Shown here: positions 26,788 through 34,826 of the stretch, piece by piece
Layout: each line of letters starts with the position of its first letter
Position numbering within the stretch: the stretch's first letter is position 1
The notes under the pieces: generated by a model
What the model was told of the DNA's origin: nothing
Database searches by the model: none
Seen by the model: only the letters and a program-made list of their open reading frames with translations
Program-made: the position numbers and the translations under genes
Assembly: GCF_018390735.1 (NCBI RefSeq)
Contig: NZ_JAHBCL010000030.1
Span: 1-57,223 of the forward strand
From: Fusibacter paucivorans
GTDB lineage: Bacteria > Bacillota > Clostridia > Peptostreptococcales > Acidaminobacteraceae
Reading direction: 5' to 3'
DNA: 57,223 nt

Positions 26788-27573
26788 ATGCAAGTGAGCG
26801 CTGTTTACGTACCGATTATCGAGTTGATTCGAGAAGTGGGCGCCTATCAAAAGGCAGCTTTTATTAGCAGAGCTTTTGATATTCATACGAAATCATCAGC
26901 GGTTGATCTCGTGACGGAGATTGACCTATGGAGTGATCAAAAGCTTGCAGCAGGTATTCGTTCGCTTTTTCCCAACGATCGGCTGCTCACTGAAGAACAA
27001 GGCGGATTTGAAGGGAAGAATACCTACGAATGGATTGTTGATCCACTGGATGGGACGACGAATTTTTCGATAGGGCATCCGATTTTCGCTATATCGGTTG
27101 CGCGCTGGCAAGAGGATAGACCTATTTTTGGCGCCGTCTACTTGCCAATGTTGGATATACTTTACACGGCAGAGCGCGGTAAAGGTGCTTATCAAGATGA
27201 TCGCAGGCTGACGGCCTCCAAACAGACAGCGCTTGTAAAGAGTGTTCTCGGGACGGGATTTCCGTATGATCGTGCCACGGCGGTAAACAATAACGGCGAA
27301 AATATTCGAAAAATGGTGCCGAAAGTAAAGGGGTTGCGAAGACTTGGTGCGGCAGCCTATGATCTGTGTCTAGTTGCCTCAGGCGTTTACGATGCCTTTT
27401 GGGAGCTCAGACTTGCAAAATGGGATTTAGCGGCTGGCCGACTGATGATAGAGGAAGCGGGCGGTACCTTCATTGCAGCTTGCGAAGCGGATAAATACAA
27501 TGTCATTGCAGGTTCGAAGGCGCTTTGCGAGCAACTGTCACTATCGCTGAATATGCGCAATGATGTGGGCTGA
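26788..27573 (+). CDS. Inositol monophosphatase family phosphatase
   Basis: A 261-residue lithium-sensitive-type phosphatase. The metal-binding motifs are intact: EEQGG (about residue 70), WIVDPLDGTTNFSIGHP (about 85-100) and AKWDLAAGRLMIEEAGG (about 210). Family members act on inositol 1-phosphate, fructose 1,6-bisphosphate, 3'-phosphoadenosine 5'-phosphate or other sugar phosphates; the substrate is not clear. Start at 26788 one base after the upstream stop, with AAGAGGCG as ribosome site; the open frame extends upstream inside the PNPOx gene and should not be used. Confidence 0.92.
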   Translation: MQVSAVYVPIIELIREVGAYQKAAFISRAFDIHTKSSAVDLVTEIDLWSDQKLAAGIRSLFPNDRLLTEEQGGFEGKNTYEWIVDPLDGTTNFSIGHPIFAISVARWQEDRPIFGAVYLPMLDILYTAERGKGAYQDDRRLTASKQTALVKSVLGTGFPYDRATAVNNNGENIRKMVPKVKGLRRLGAAAYDLCLVASGVYDAFWELRLAKWDLAAGRLMIEEAGGTFIAACEADKYNVIAGSKALCEQLSLSLNMRNDVG

Positions 27574-27638
27574 TATTAAAGTGCATGTTGTTGACGATTG
27601 AAATGATATCATAGAGATGAAAGGGCAAAGGCGTAACA

Positions 27639-28211
27639 TTGAAAAGAGCACTCATTATCATGGGAAGTCATAAGCGACATGGCAATACGCACGATTTGGT
27701 GTCTTATTTGGTAGAAGCACTTTTTGAAAGAGACATTCAGTCTGATGTTTTAGACATCAATCAATTGGCGATACAGCATTGCTTGGACTGTGGACATTGT
27801 ACAAAACATTATGCAAGCTGTGTTATTGCAGATGACATGAAAAAGGTTTATAATGCTTTCAAGCAAGCAAACTATATTATATTTGCGTCGCCGGTTTATT
27901 TTAATGGGGTGACGAGCAAGCTTAAAACGCTTGTCGATCGGTGCCAAATGATCTTTATGTGTCACTTTTCACATAGCAAGTCATTTAGAACATTGCCCGG
28001 CAAGGGGGCGATTATTTCAATTGCAGGTGCCGAAGCCTATCCAGATCAATTTTTAGGATCAGAGAATTCACTAGGTCTTGTCTTTAAGAATCTGGATATG
28101 CCATTAGCGTATCACATGAAGTTATCTGGCACGGACAATTGTGCAGTGCTGGACAGGGAAGTAGATATTCGAGAAGCATTGGCCGAAATGATTTCGGCGT
28201 TGGAGGCGTAA
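27639..28211 (+). CDS. Flavodoxin-like NAD(P)H-dependent FMN reductase family protein
   Basis: A 190-residue flavoprotein of the NADPH-dependent FMN reductase/flavodoxin-like fold. The N-terminal IIMGSHKRHGNTHDLV is the phosphate-binding loop, and CLDCGHCTKHYASCVIADDM gives four cysteines (a pattern frequent in the iron-sulfur flavoprotein-like group), followed by IIFASPVYFNGVTSKLKTLVDRC. Initiation is by TTG at 27639 with an AAAGG site upstream; the next ATG would cut off the first strand. First gene of an operon with the nitrilase and dapF genes (no gap, then ATGA overlap). Possible functions are flavin or quinone reduction. Confidence 0.82.
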   Translation: MKRALIIMGSHKRHGNTHDLVSYLVEALFERDIQSDVLDINQLAIQHCLDCGHCTKHYASCVIADDMKKVYNAFKQANYIIFASPVYFNGVTSKLKTLVDRCQMIFMCHFSHSKSFRTLPGKGAIISIAGAEAYPDQFLGSENSLGLVFKNLDMPLAYHMKLSGTDNCAVLDREVDIREALAEMISALEA

Positions 28212-29051
28212 ATGTCACGAAAACTTTGTTTAGGCGTTATACAAATGGCAGTTGATGAGCAGAAGGCAAACGCGCTGAAGAAGGCGGTATCCAATATCGA
28301 TTATTTGTCGACAAAAGGCGCAAATGTCGTGGTTTTGCCTGAAATGTTCAATTGCCCTTATGAAACGCTTCGGTTTCCAGACTATGCTGAAACGGCAGGC
28401 GGCACTTCTTATCAGACGATGGCGGAGGCGGCGAAGCGCAATGGGATTTATATTATTGCAGGTTCTATGCCAGAACGAGAAGGGACGAAAATTTATAATA
28501 CGTCGTTTATTTTCGGTCCCGACGGTAATTGCCTAGGACGCCATCGAAAAATGCACTTATTTGATATTGATATTCAAAACGGACAGTATTTTATGGAGTC
28601 AGAAACGCTGACGCCAGGCAATGATGTCACCGTGGTGGACACCGAATTTGGAAAAATCGGCGTTGCCTTATGCTATGATGTCAGATTTCCTGAATTGGCG
28701 CGATTAATGACGGAACAAGGTGCAAAACTACTCATTTATCCTGCGGCATTCAATATGACCACCGGTCCAATGCACTGGGAGCTCCTGCTGAGGAGTCGCG
28801 CGGTGGACCAGCAGGTCTTTACCGTGGGCTGTGCCCCCGCAAGACAGTATGATTCGAGCTATATTTCATATGGCAATTCGATGATCGTAAGCCCTTGGGG
28901 CGATATTATGGGTAGACTCAACGATGAAGAGGGGTATTTGTTGGGCGAAATTGACTTTGAAGAGGTTGCACACGTTAGAACGCAGCTACCGGTCATCACA
29001 CAACTCCGAAAAGACTTATATGAACTAAAACTTTTGAAGGAGTCATTATGA
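28212..29051 (+). CDS. Carbon-nitrogen hydrolase (nitrilase superfamily, omega-amidase-like)
   Basis: A 279-residue amidase. The catalytic Glu-Lys-Cys triad is seen in VVLPEMFNCPYE (Glu), HRKMHLFDID (Lys) and GVALCYDVRFPEL (Cys), with the ELLLRSRAVDQQVFTVGCA stretch typical of the Nit2/omega-amidase branch. These enzymes deaminate alpha-ketoglutaramate and similar amides, or repair damaged glutathione. Start directly after the preceding stop; 3' end overlaps the dapF start (ATGA). The coupling to dapF suggests an amino acid or amide scavenging context, but no specific substrate can be read. Confidence 0.92.
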   Translation: MSRKLCLGVIQMAVDEQKANALKKAVSNIDYLSTKGANVVVLPEMFNCPYETLRFPDYAETAGGTSYQTMAEAAKRNGIYIIAGSMPEREGTKIYNTSFIFGPDGNCLGRHRKMHLFDIDIQNGQYFMESETLTPGNDVTVVDTEFGKIGVALCYDVRFPELARLMTEQGAKLLIYPAAFNMTTGPMHWELLLRSRAVDQQVFTVGCAPARQYDSSYISYGNSMIVSPWGDIMGRLNDEEGYLLGEIDFEEVAHVRTQLPVITQLRKDLYELKLLKESL

Positions 29052-30010
29052 AACTAATTAAATCGCAGGGAACAGGTAACGATTTCATCATTATTGATGA
29101 AACAAAAGATTTGATTCCCGCAAAATACACCCGATCATTTATTGCAGAACGACTCTGTGATCGCGATAAGGGGATTGGCGCAGATGGCATTCTCTATGTA
29201 AGCCATAGCGACAAAGCAGATGCCAAAATGCGTATTTTTAATGCGGACGGGTCAGAGGCGCCAATGTGCGGCAATGGCCTTAGATGTTTTTCACGTTATG
29301 TGATGGACGAACTAGGCGTAGATGTTATTCAAGTAGAAACCATGGAAGTGATCTACAAGGTCAGATGCGTTCCTACATTTGATCAGTATGTTAACGGCTA
29401 TGAGATCATGCTGAATAATGTGGTATTCCATGGTAAGACGGACTTTATTAAAGGTTATGAATCTGAGTTTAACGGACCTTATGAATTTGATTTTGTAACG
29501 ATTACCAATTTTCATGCGGTAACGCTCAATGGCATTGAGCCGCCATCAGATGAAACGCTAAAAGCATACGGTGTCTTTGCCAATGAGGCAAAACAATATT
29601 TTGAAAATGGCGTCAATGTTAACTTTGGGACGATTCTCGCTGAAGACAAGCTTTATGTCCGAACTTATGAACGCGGGGTCGGTATTACGAAGTCCTGCGG
29701 GACTGGTATGACATCGACAGTGACAACCTATGCGTTAAAACATGACCGCATGTTTAAATGGATTGAAGTATACAATGACGGCGGCAAAATCAAGTGCTAT
29801 ATTGAGCCAAATGGGAATCATTACAATGCGCGCTTCGTTGGCAATGCTACCCATGAATTTGAAGCGGAAGTCGACTTGGAAGAACTGCTGGAAAGCAGTG
29901 AAATCAGGATACAGCCGAATATCTTTTTAGAAGAAGCGCAACTCTTCGAGGCGTTTTACAACAAAACGCGTCAAGAAATTGCAAAATTGAATTATGATCT
30001 CGAAGCTTAA
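29048..30010 (+). CDS. dapF: Diaminopimelate epimerase with C-terminal extension
   Basis: A 320-residue enzyme interconverting LL- and meso-diaminopimelate for lysine and peptidoglycan synthesis. The first catalytic cysteine is in MCGNGLRCFSRY (about residue 80), the second in GITKSCGTGMTST (about 220). The N-terminal GTGNDFIIID and GIGADGILY are also as expected. It runs about 40 residues beyond the usual 275-280, with a helical, acidic tail (EVDLEELLESSEIRIQPNIF onward). ATGA overlap with the nitrilase gene; RBS AAGGAG inside that gene. A strong terminator follows. Confidence 0.92.
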   Translation: MKLIKSQGTGNDFIIIDETKDLIPAKYTRSFIAERLCDRDKGIGADGILYVSHSDKADAKMRIFNADGSEAPMCGNGLRCFSRYVMDELGVDVIQVETMEVIYKVRCVPTFDQYVNGYEIMLNNVVFHGKTDFIKGYESEFNGPYEFDFVTITNFHAVTLNGIEPPSDETLKAYGVFANEAKQYFENGVNVNFGTILAEDKLYVRTYERGVGITKSCGTGMTSTVTTYALKHDRMFKWIEVYNDGGKIKCYIEPNGNHYNARFVGNATHEFEAEVDLEELLESSEIRIQPNIFLEEAQLFEAFYNKTRQEIAKLNYDLEA

Positions 30011-30080
30011 ATTGAGTCATATAGTTGCATGTAAGGCAATTGTATAATTGCCTCATCTGAATATGATTAAGTGCTTATAA

Positions 30081-30108
30081 AAAAATCCCTCATCGCGAGG
30101 GATTTTTT
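30081..30108 (+). terminator. Terminator after dapF
   Basis: AAAAATCCCTC and GAGGGATTTTTT form a strong stem with a five-base loop and T-run. Its A-rich left arm also makes it usable for the convergent HAD gene on the minus strand. Confidence 0.93.
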
Positions 30109-30138
30109 AATGCTCAAAAACAATTGCGACCTTGTATA

Positions 30139-30882
30139 TTACGACAGTTTTATTTCTCCCGGAATGGTGGTTACATGAGGGCCTAATTGGTAGATAACAT
30201 CTTTGCGTTCTATGATGATTGTTGTTTTTTTAGACAAATTGGGATGCGCTTTAATGCTTTGCAGCAGTTCGTTTGTTGGGTTGATAGCGACGGGATTTCC
30301 TACTTTTAAAAGCATGGCGTAATCGCCGTTAGTATCGCCATAGGCATAACTTTGGGTTAAGTCGATATTGTAGACGCGTGTGATTTCATCAATGGCTTTA
30401 TTTTTACTGTCAGAATCCCACATAGGGATGACTTCGCCTGTATAGCGACCGTTCTCGTCTGTGACGTATCCAGTCCCTCGAAAACCGTCAATTTCATATT
30501 TCTGTGCCATTTTGCCAACGAGGAAATCCGGACTGCCGGAAATAAAGAAGACTTTATGGCCCTGCTGTTTATGCCAGAGAATTTGATTGCGCGTATATTT
30601 GTAGACAATATCGCCGTTAAGATTGATAACTTGGTTGGAAATGAATTCAAGATCCGCTGCGCGTCTGCCTTTAAGCGCCTCATAATAAATATCGACGAGT
30701 TCCAGCATGTAATCCTCATATTCACCGACGCGCCTGCGCCATTCGACATAGGCGGCTTTGACGCTAGTATGCCAAACGCCGGGATCAACGACTTCATATT
30801 TAACCAATTTTTTAAAATGTTCTATCATCAGCGAATTGCGGTAAAGGGTGCCGTCGATGTCTAAAAATGCTGCTGTCTGCAT
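30139..30882 (-). CDS. HAD-superfamily IB phosphatase (SerB-like)
   Basis: A 247-residue HAD phosphatase of subfamily IB. The nucleophile motif FLDIDGTLY is at residues 6-14 (DxDGT), motif II lies in VFFISGSPDFLV, and motif IV in AYGDTNGDYAML (GDxxxD). The helical cap between is of the IB type (shared with phosphoserine phosphatases and LPA-type acyl phosphatases). Two adjacent ATG codons exist; 30882 gives better spacing from AGGTG. Convergent with dapF. Phosphoserine phosphatase is possible but unproven. Confidence 0.87.
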   Translation of the reverse strand: MQTAAFLDIDGTLYRNSLMIEHFKKLVKYEVVDPGVWHTSVKAAYVEWRRRVGEYEDYMLELVDIYYEALKGRRAADLEFISNQVINLNGDIVYKYTRNQILWHKQQGHKVFFISGSPDFLVGKMAQKYEIDGFRGTGYVTDENGRYTGEVIPMWDSDSKNKAIDEITRVYNIDLTQSYAYGDTNGDYAMLLKVGNPVAINPTNELLQSIKAHPNLSKKTTIIIERKDVIYQLGPHVTTIPGEIKLS

Positions 30883-31002
30883 CATATCACCTCTTTCTTC
30901 ATTCGTATATTTTTGGGTTATACACACTATACGCGTTTTATATCAAAAAGTAAAGTATCTAATAAAGTGTAAACTTTGGTTTGCTAATCGCCAAAAAGTT
31001 TG

Positions 31003-31031
31003 TTGATTTTTTAACATCGGTATGATAATCT
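31003..31031 (+). promoter_or_regulatory. Sigma-A-like promoter of the acetate-transporter gene
   Basis: TTGATT (31003-31008) and TAATCT (31026-31031) are separated by 17 bases. Transcription would start near 31038, only five bases before an in-frame ATG at 31043, which supports using the TTG at 31073 with its strong GGGAGGG site. Confidence 0.45.
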
Positions 31032-31072
31032 AGGCTGGGCTAATGAAAATATATGTTAGGGAGGGCAATTTT

Positions 31073-31678
31073 TTGAACCAAGATGAAACTAAAATTTACA
31101 CTGCTGATCCTTCGGCACTAGGACTATTCGGATTGGCAATGGTCACTTTTGTGGCTTCGTCACAAAAATTAGGCTGGACGTCAGGCACGTCATTTATCAT
31201 TCCGTGGGCGATTTTTCTCGGTGCACTGGCGCAGGTCTATGCATGCGTTAATGATGCGAAAAAGGGAAATGTATTCGGTGCAACTGCTTTTGGCGGCTAT
31301 GCGCTTTTCTGGTTTTCTGTAGCGATGACGTGGATGATTTCAAACGGTGTATTTGGCGAGGCGATGAAGGCTAGTGCAGATGTTAAGCAATTGGGCATTG
31401 CTTTCTTGGGGTATTTAATCTTCTCGGTCTATATGACGATTGCGTCGCTTGAGACCAACAAAGTGCTCATGGTGATTTTTATTTTAATCGATTTCCTATT
31501 TTTAGGTCTTAGTTTAAGTACGATTTGGGGCATTGAAGCTGGTCATGAACTCGCTGCGTGGTCGGAATTTTTAATTGCACTTGTAGGTTTCTACGGTTCT
31601 GCGGCAAACGTGATGAACAATACGTTTGGTCGTGTTTTCCTGCCGGTGGGCAAACCGCTGGGGATCTTTAAAAAATAG
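31073..31678 (+). CDS. GPR1/FUN34/YaaH-family acetate uptake transporter
   Basis: A 201-residue inner-membrane protein with six hydrophobic segments, ending in the family pattern. The motif near the N-terminus (DPSALGLFGLAMVTF) is a variant of the conserved NPAPLGL sequence, and the later ALFWFSVAMTWM region also fits. The family (SatP in E. coli) takes up acetate or succinate with protons; in fermenters some members may release ammonium or acetate. Initiation at TTG 31073 is chosen because GGGAGGG lies about eight bases upstream; the ATG at 31043 lacks a site. A terminator follows the stop. Confidence 0.9.
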   Translation: MNQDETKIYTADPSALGLFGLAMVTFVASSQKLGWTSGTSFIIPWAIFLGALAQVYACVNDAKKGNVFGATAFGGYALFWFSVAMTWMISNGVFGEAMKASADVKQLGIAFLGYLIFSVYMTIASLETNKVLMVIFILIDFLFLGLSLSTIWGIEAGHELAAWSEFLIALVGFYGSAANVMNNTFGRVFLPVGKPLGIFKK

Positions 31679-31687
31679 CAGCAGTAG

Positions 31688-31718
31688 GCGGGCACCTTTA
31701 AAAAGGTGCTTGCTTTTT
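31688..31718 (+). terminator. Terminator after acetate transporter
   Basis: GCACCTTT pairs with AAAGGTGC (short loop), with further G-C pairs outside (GCG/TGC), then CTTTTT. It insulates the transporter from the riboswitch unit. Confidence 0.85.
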
Positions 31719-31853
31719 ACATAGACGCTTAATAAATGATAAATGAGAAGATCATTTTATAACAGTGGTGTAGACGGATCGTTAAATAAGAACAGCTCTT
31801 AGATTATGTATATAAATAAAAACCTTGTCATATGCTGAAAAACCGTGTAAAAT

Positions 31854-31862
31854 TGTTATAAT
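31854..31862 (+). promoter_or_regulatory. Extended -10 promoter of the glycine riboswitch transcript
   Basis: TGTTATAAT is a consensus extended -10; no -35 at 17 bases is convincing. Transcription would start near 31869, just before the riboswitch. The 31719-31853 stretch holds no gene. Confidence 0.55.
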
Positions 31863-31869
31863 TTAATAC

Positions 31870-32047
31870 AGTTGGACGAAGTGCTCGGAAGCCGTAGTGT
31901 GACCGGACATGGACAAGACTCTGGAGAGATTCATGATTTCATGAACACCGAAGGGGAAAGCAGGCAGACGCTTGTGAAACTCTCAGGTACAAAGGACAGT
32001 GATTAACGATGTGGTTGTGATTGCCACGTCAGTTGATTTGCGCGTTT
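31870..32047 (+). ncRNA. Glycine riboswitch (single recognisable aptamer)
   Basis: The aptamer core is unmistakable: CTCTGGAGAGAT at 31919-31930, a hairpin ATTCATG/CATGAA, ACCGAAGGGG near 31947-31956, a second helix around GCAGGCAGACGCTTG, then AAACTCTCAGGTACAAAGGACAG ending at about 31999 (shown as family marker in short blocks: AAACTCTCAGG and AAAGGACAG). GGAGAG pairs with CTCTC. Only one full aptamer is seen; the 5' segment 31870-31915 or the 3' segment to 32045 may be the degenerate partner found in singlet glycine riboswitches. It lies upstream of an intrinsic terminator and the ACT/UPF0210 genes, so glycine should control their transcription, most likely turning it on. Confidence 0.9.
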
Positions 32048-32077
32048 AGAGACCTGTGGGGGTCTCTATTTTTGTTT
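32048..32077 (+). terminator. Riboswitch-controlled intrinsic terminator
   Basis: AGAGACC (32048-32054) pairs with GGTCTCT (32061-32067) around a six-base loop, followed by ATTTTTGTTTT. It lies 50 bases after the aptamer and 110 bases before the ACT gene, so it is the likely expression platform. Confidence 0.85.
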
Positions 32078-32187
32078 TAAAATAGAAATGGCTTTAAATG
32101 AAACCGGAAGATTTCAAATGAAGCAGAAAGTGTCTTGGATGGTTTTGATGAAACGCATGGCGTTGTATTTTTGAAAGGGGTATCAAG

Positions 32188-32457
32188 ATGAAGACAATTA
32201 TTACCGTAATCGGTCAGGACAAAGTGGGCATTATTGCCAATGTGTCTGCCATTTTAGCAGAAGAGAGCATTAATATCTCTGACATCAGTCAGACGATATT
32301 GCAGGACTATTTCACCATGATTATGGTGACGCAATTGCCAAATGAAGGCTATGACATTTCTATTTTACAAAATAAGCTCAATGCATTGGGCGGCGAAATG
32401 GGACTCGAGATTCGCGTTCAGCACGAAGCGATTTTCGATGCGATGCATAGAATTTAG
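32188..32457 (+). CDS. ACT domain protein (UPF0237 family)
   Basis: An 89-residue protein made of a single ACT domain: [32 protein letters not shown], given as the family marker in two strands, with QLPNEGYD following. ACT modules bind amino acids, and this family resembles GcvR-type regulators. Start after GAAAGGGG. First gene under the glycine riboswitch and 14 bases before the UPF0210 gene; the two are almost always neighbours in Firmicutes. A glycine-binding role fits the riboswitch but is inferred. Confidence 0.93.
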   Translation: MKTIITVIGQDKVGIIANVSAILAEESINISDISQTILQDYFTMIMVTQLPNEGYDISILQNKLNALGGEMGLEIRVQHEAIFDAMHRI

Positions 32458-32471
32458 AGAGGGGCGGCAAG

Positions 32472-33833
32472 ATGGAAGATTATAAATGGAATATCATTGA
32501 GACGATTAAGATGATCAATGAAGAAAAACTGGACATTCGAACCATTACCATGGGGATTTCACTGCTCGACTGCATTGATTCCGACGGTGAAAAAGCACGT
32601 GAGAAAATTTATCAAAAAATTACCCATTATGCAAAAGATCTGGTTAAAATCGGGGATGAAATTGCAGGTGAATACGGTATTCCAATTATTAACAAGCGGA
32701 TTTCTGTAACGCCGATTGCTATGATCGCAGGCGCGAGTGACGACAAGGATTATGTTGCGTATGCCAAGACGCTTGACGCCGCAGCTAAAGCAGTAGGCGT
32801 CAATTTTATCGGCGGGTTTTCAGCGCTGGTTCAGAAGGGCTTTACCAAAGGGGATCGCATATTAATTGATTCCATTCCCGAGGCATTAACGGTGACGGAA
32901 CGCGTTTGTTCATCAGTCAATGTGGGATCAACGCGGTCAGGGATTAATATGAATGCCGTTAAGCGAATGGGTGAAATCATTAAGGAAACGGCTTATTTGA
33001 CACGCGACAACAGCAGTATCGGTTGCGCGAAGCTCGTGGTCTTTGCCAATGCCGTTGAAGACAATCCTTTTATGGCGGGTGCATTCCACGGAGCAGGCGA
33101 GGAGGATATAGTCATCAATGTGGGGGTCAGTGGGCCCGGCGTTGTGAATTCAGCACTGAAAGGGCTTGAAAATGCAACTTTTGATGAGATTAGTGAAGCG
33201 ATTAAAAAATCTGCCTTTAAAATTACACGTGCCGGACAGCTCGTCGCAAACGAGGCGGCAAAACGATTAAACGTGCCTTTCGGCATCGTTGATTTATCGC
33301 TGGCGCCAACGCCTGAAATCGGCGACAGCGTTGCGCGTATTATCGAATCCATGGGGATTGACATCTGTGGCGGTTATGGTACGACGGCGGCATTGGCACT
33401 GCTTAACGATGCTGTTAAAAAAGGCGGTATTATGGCATCCTCTCACGTTGGCGGACTCAGCGGTGCCTTTATTCCGGTGAGTGAAGATGAGGGCATGATT
33501 GCAGCGGTTTCAGCAGGGGCGCTAAACCTTGAAAAATTAGAGGCGATGACTTGTGTTTGCTCCGTTGGACTTGATATGATCGCCATTCCGGGAAATGTTT
33601 CGGCGGCTGTGATTTCCGGCATGATTGCCGATGAAGCGGCAATTGGCGTCATCAATCATAAGACGACAGCGGTGCGTATTATTCCAGTTTACGGGAAAGA
33701 TGTTGGTGAGATGGTTAGTTTTGGTGGACTATTGGGCTACGCGCCAATTATGCGTGTGAACCAAACGGATAACACGGCATTTGTTGCAAGAGGGGGGCGT
33801 ATACCGGCTCCTGTACACAGCTTCAAGAACTAA
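32472..33833 (+). CDS. UPF0210/DUF711 (PFL-like) protein
   Basis: A 453-residue protein of the UPF0210 family, whose fold is related to pyruvate formate-lyase/ribonucleotide reductase but whose function is not established. Family blocks seen include [25 protein letters not shown] near the N-terminus, [31 protein letters not shown], and [11 protein letters not shown]-like [19 protein letters not shown] conserved glycine/cysteine-rich end ([16 protein letters not shown]) is present. Start after GAGAGGGGCGG. It shares a glycine-responsive transcript with the ACT gene, the best hint to its metabolic link. Confidence 0.94.
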   Translation: MEDYKWNIIETIKMINEEKLDIRTITMGISLLDCIDSDGEKAREKIYQKITHYAKDLVKIGDEIAGEYGIPIINKRISVTPIAMIAGASDDKDYVAYAKTLDAAAKAVGVNFIGGFSALVQKGFTKGDRILIDSIPEALTVTERVCSSVNVGSTRSGINMNAVKRMGEIIKETAYLTRDNSSIGCAKLVVFANAVEDNPFMAGAFHGAGEEDIVINVGVSGPGVVNSALKGLENATFDEISEAIKKSAFKITRAGQLVANEAAKRLNVPFGIVDLSLAPTPEIGDSVARIIESMGIDICGGYGTTAALALLNDAVKKGGIMASSHVGGLSGAFIPVSEDEGMIAAVSAGALNLEKLEAMTCVCSVGLDMIAIPGNVSAAVISGMIADEAAIGVINHKTTAVRIIPVYGKDVGEMVSFGGLLGYAPIMRVNQTDNTAFVARGGRIPAPVHSFKN

Positions 33834-33920
33834 CTTCCGTTTGCATTTTGCAGCATCCTCTTAACCCCCTTTTATCTTTAGCGGATTTAAGGTAGAATAA
33901 ACGGGGAGGGAAAATGACAT

Positions 33921-34142
33921 ATGGCTGATGAAATTAAGATAAAATTAAATCAAGATGAAGCGTTGCCTTTTACGCCGGAAGAGATTTTTCGAACGATTGC
34001 CGACAACATTGATCAGATTGATACAGAATCTGATGAAGCTTGTTTGCTTGTGACCGAAACAATGGCCATTATTTTGTTTTGGGAAGATCAACAGATCATT
34101 GTTGAAAAAGTACTGAGAGCTTCCGAGCTAAAACGCTCATAA
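33921..34142 (+). CDS. Small acidic hypothetical protein
   Basis: A 73-residue protein, acidic in its first half (DEIKIKLNQDEALPFTPEEIF), with a hydrophobic strand-like stretch (ACLLVTETMAIILFWEDQQIIVEKVL) and no recognised domain. GGGGAGGG lies ten bases before the ATG at 33921. A four-codon frame (ATG at 33914 to TGA at 33926-33928) overlaps the start and is closer to the same ribosome site, so translation could be coupled. A TAGAAT -10-like element (33893) precedes it. It may be a regulator or structural small protein; function unknown. Confidence 0.7.
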   Translation: MADEIKIKLNQDEALPFTPEEIFRTIADNIDQIDTESDEACLLVTETMAIILFWEDQQIIVEKVLRASELKRS

Positions 34143-34246
34143 TGACATTGACAGCGAGATGTGTGTAGCTGGTGATTACTGAATGACCTGTGCTAGGGTA
34201 ACATCTTGAATTAATGGATACAAACATTCTATAAGAAAATCGTCGT

Positions 34247-34272
34247 GGACACTGTGAAAGCAGTGTCCTTTT
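34247..34272 (+). terminator. Terminator after the 73-residue protein gene
   Basis: GGACACTG and CAGTGTCC form a perfect eight-base stem with loop TGAAAG and TTTT downstream. Confidence 0.9.
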
Positions 34273-34454
34273 GCTTGTATAGATATGCAGCTGTCAATGA
34301 TATCCCAGTGGCTATTTAGATAAAATCTTGCTAGACGTATTTAAATAGGCGTGGTAGAAAATGTGAAGAAATCGTTAAAAGTGTATTTAAATGAGTACAA
34401 TCAAATATTTACGCGAAAGATTCATAAAAGTGGGATGGCGGAATGTGAAAAATA

Positions 34455-34618
34455 TGTTATAATACGCAAGTAAATGCGTTGTTCAAAAAAAATGACACAA
34501 TGACGTGCCTGTAATAAACCGAGCGATTTTAATCAGTCTTATAGGAACATTCAACTTGTTGTAGATCATTATAAGAAGCACTCATAAGATTGTAATCCCA
34601 TAGGTACAGTCTTTTTTT
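34455..34618 (+). ncRNA. Leader RNA with competing antiterminator and terminator (unknown class)
   Basis: TGTTATAAT at 34455-34463 is an extended -10, so RNA should start near 34470. The RNA ends in a terminator: AGATTGTA (34587-34594) pairs with TACAGTCT (34605-34612), then seven T. An upstream segment CAGTCTTAT (34534-34542) can pair over nine bases with ATAAGATTG (34584-34592), destroying the terminator; and CTTATA (34538-34543) can instead pair with TATAAG (34570-34575), freeing it. Mutually exclusive helices are the mark of an attenuator or riboswitch. No known aptamer (glycine, SAM, lysine, purine, T-box, guanidine) was recognised. It lies 208 bases before the M20/ABC operon. The rest of 34143-34826 holds no gene I can support. 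Confidence 0.55.
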
Positions 34619-34826
34619 AATTGAAGAAATTGCATCATACAAATTTTACACCTTTCATCACAAGATGTATCGCTTTTGCAAAACGTAAAATTATCCAATT
34701 GTGGTGAAAGATCAACGAAAGGTTATGATGCCATTTCGTTCATAATGAATAGAATCGATAAATTTAAACGTTAAGTATTTTTGCAAATAAAGAGAGCATT
34801 TAATAGTAGGAAGGTGGTTGTAGATT

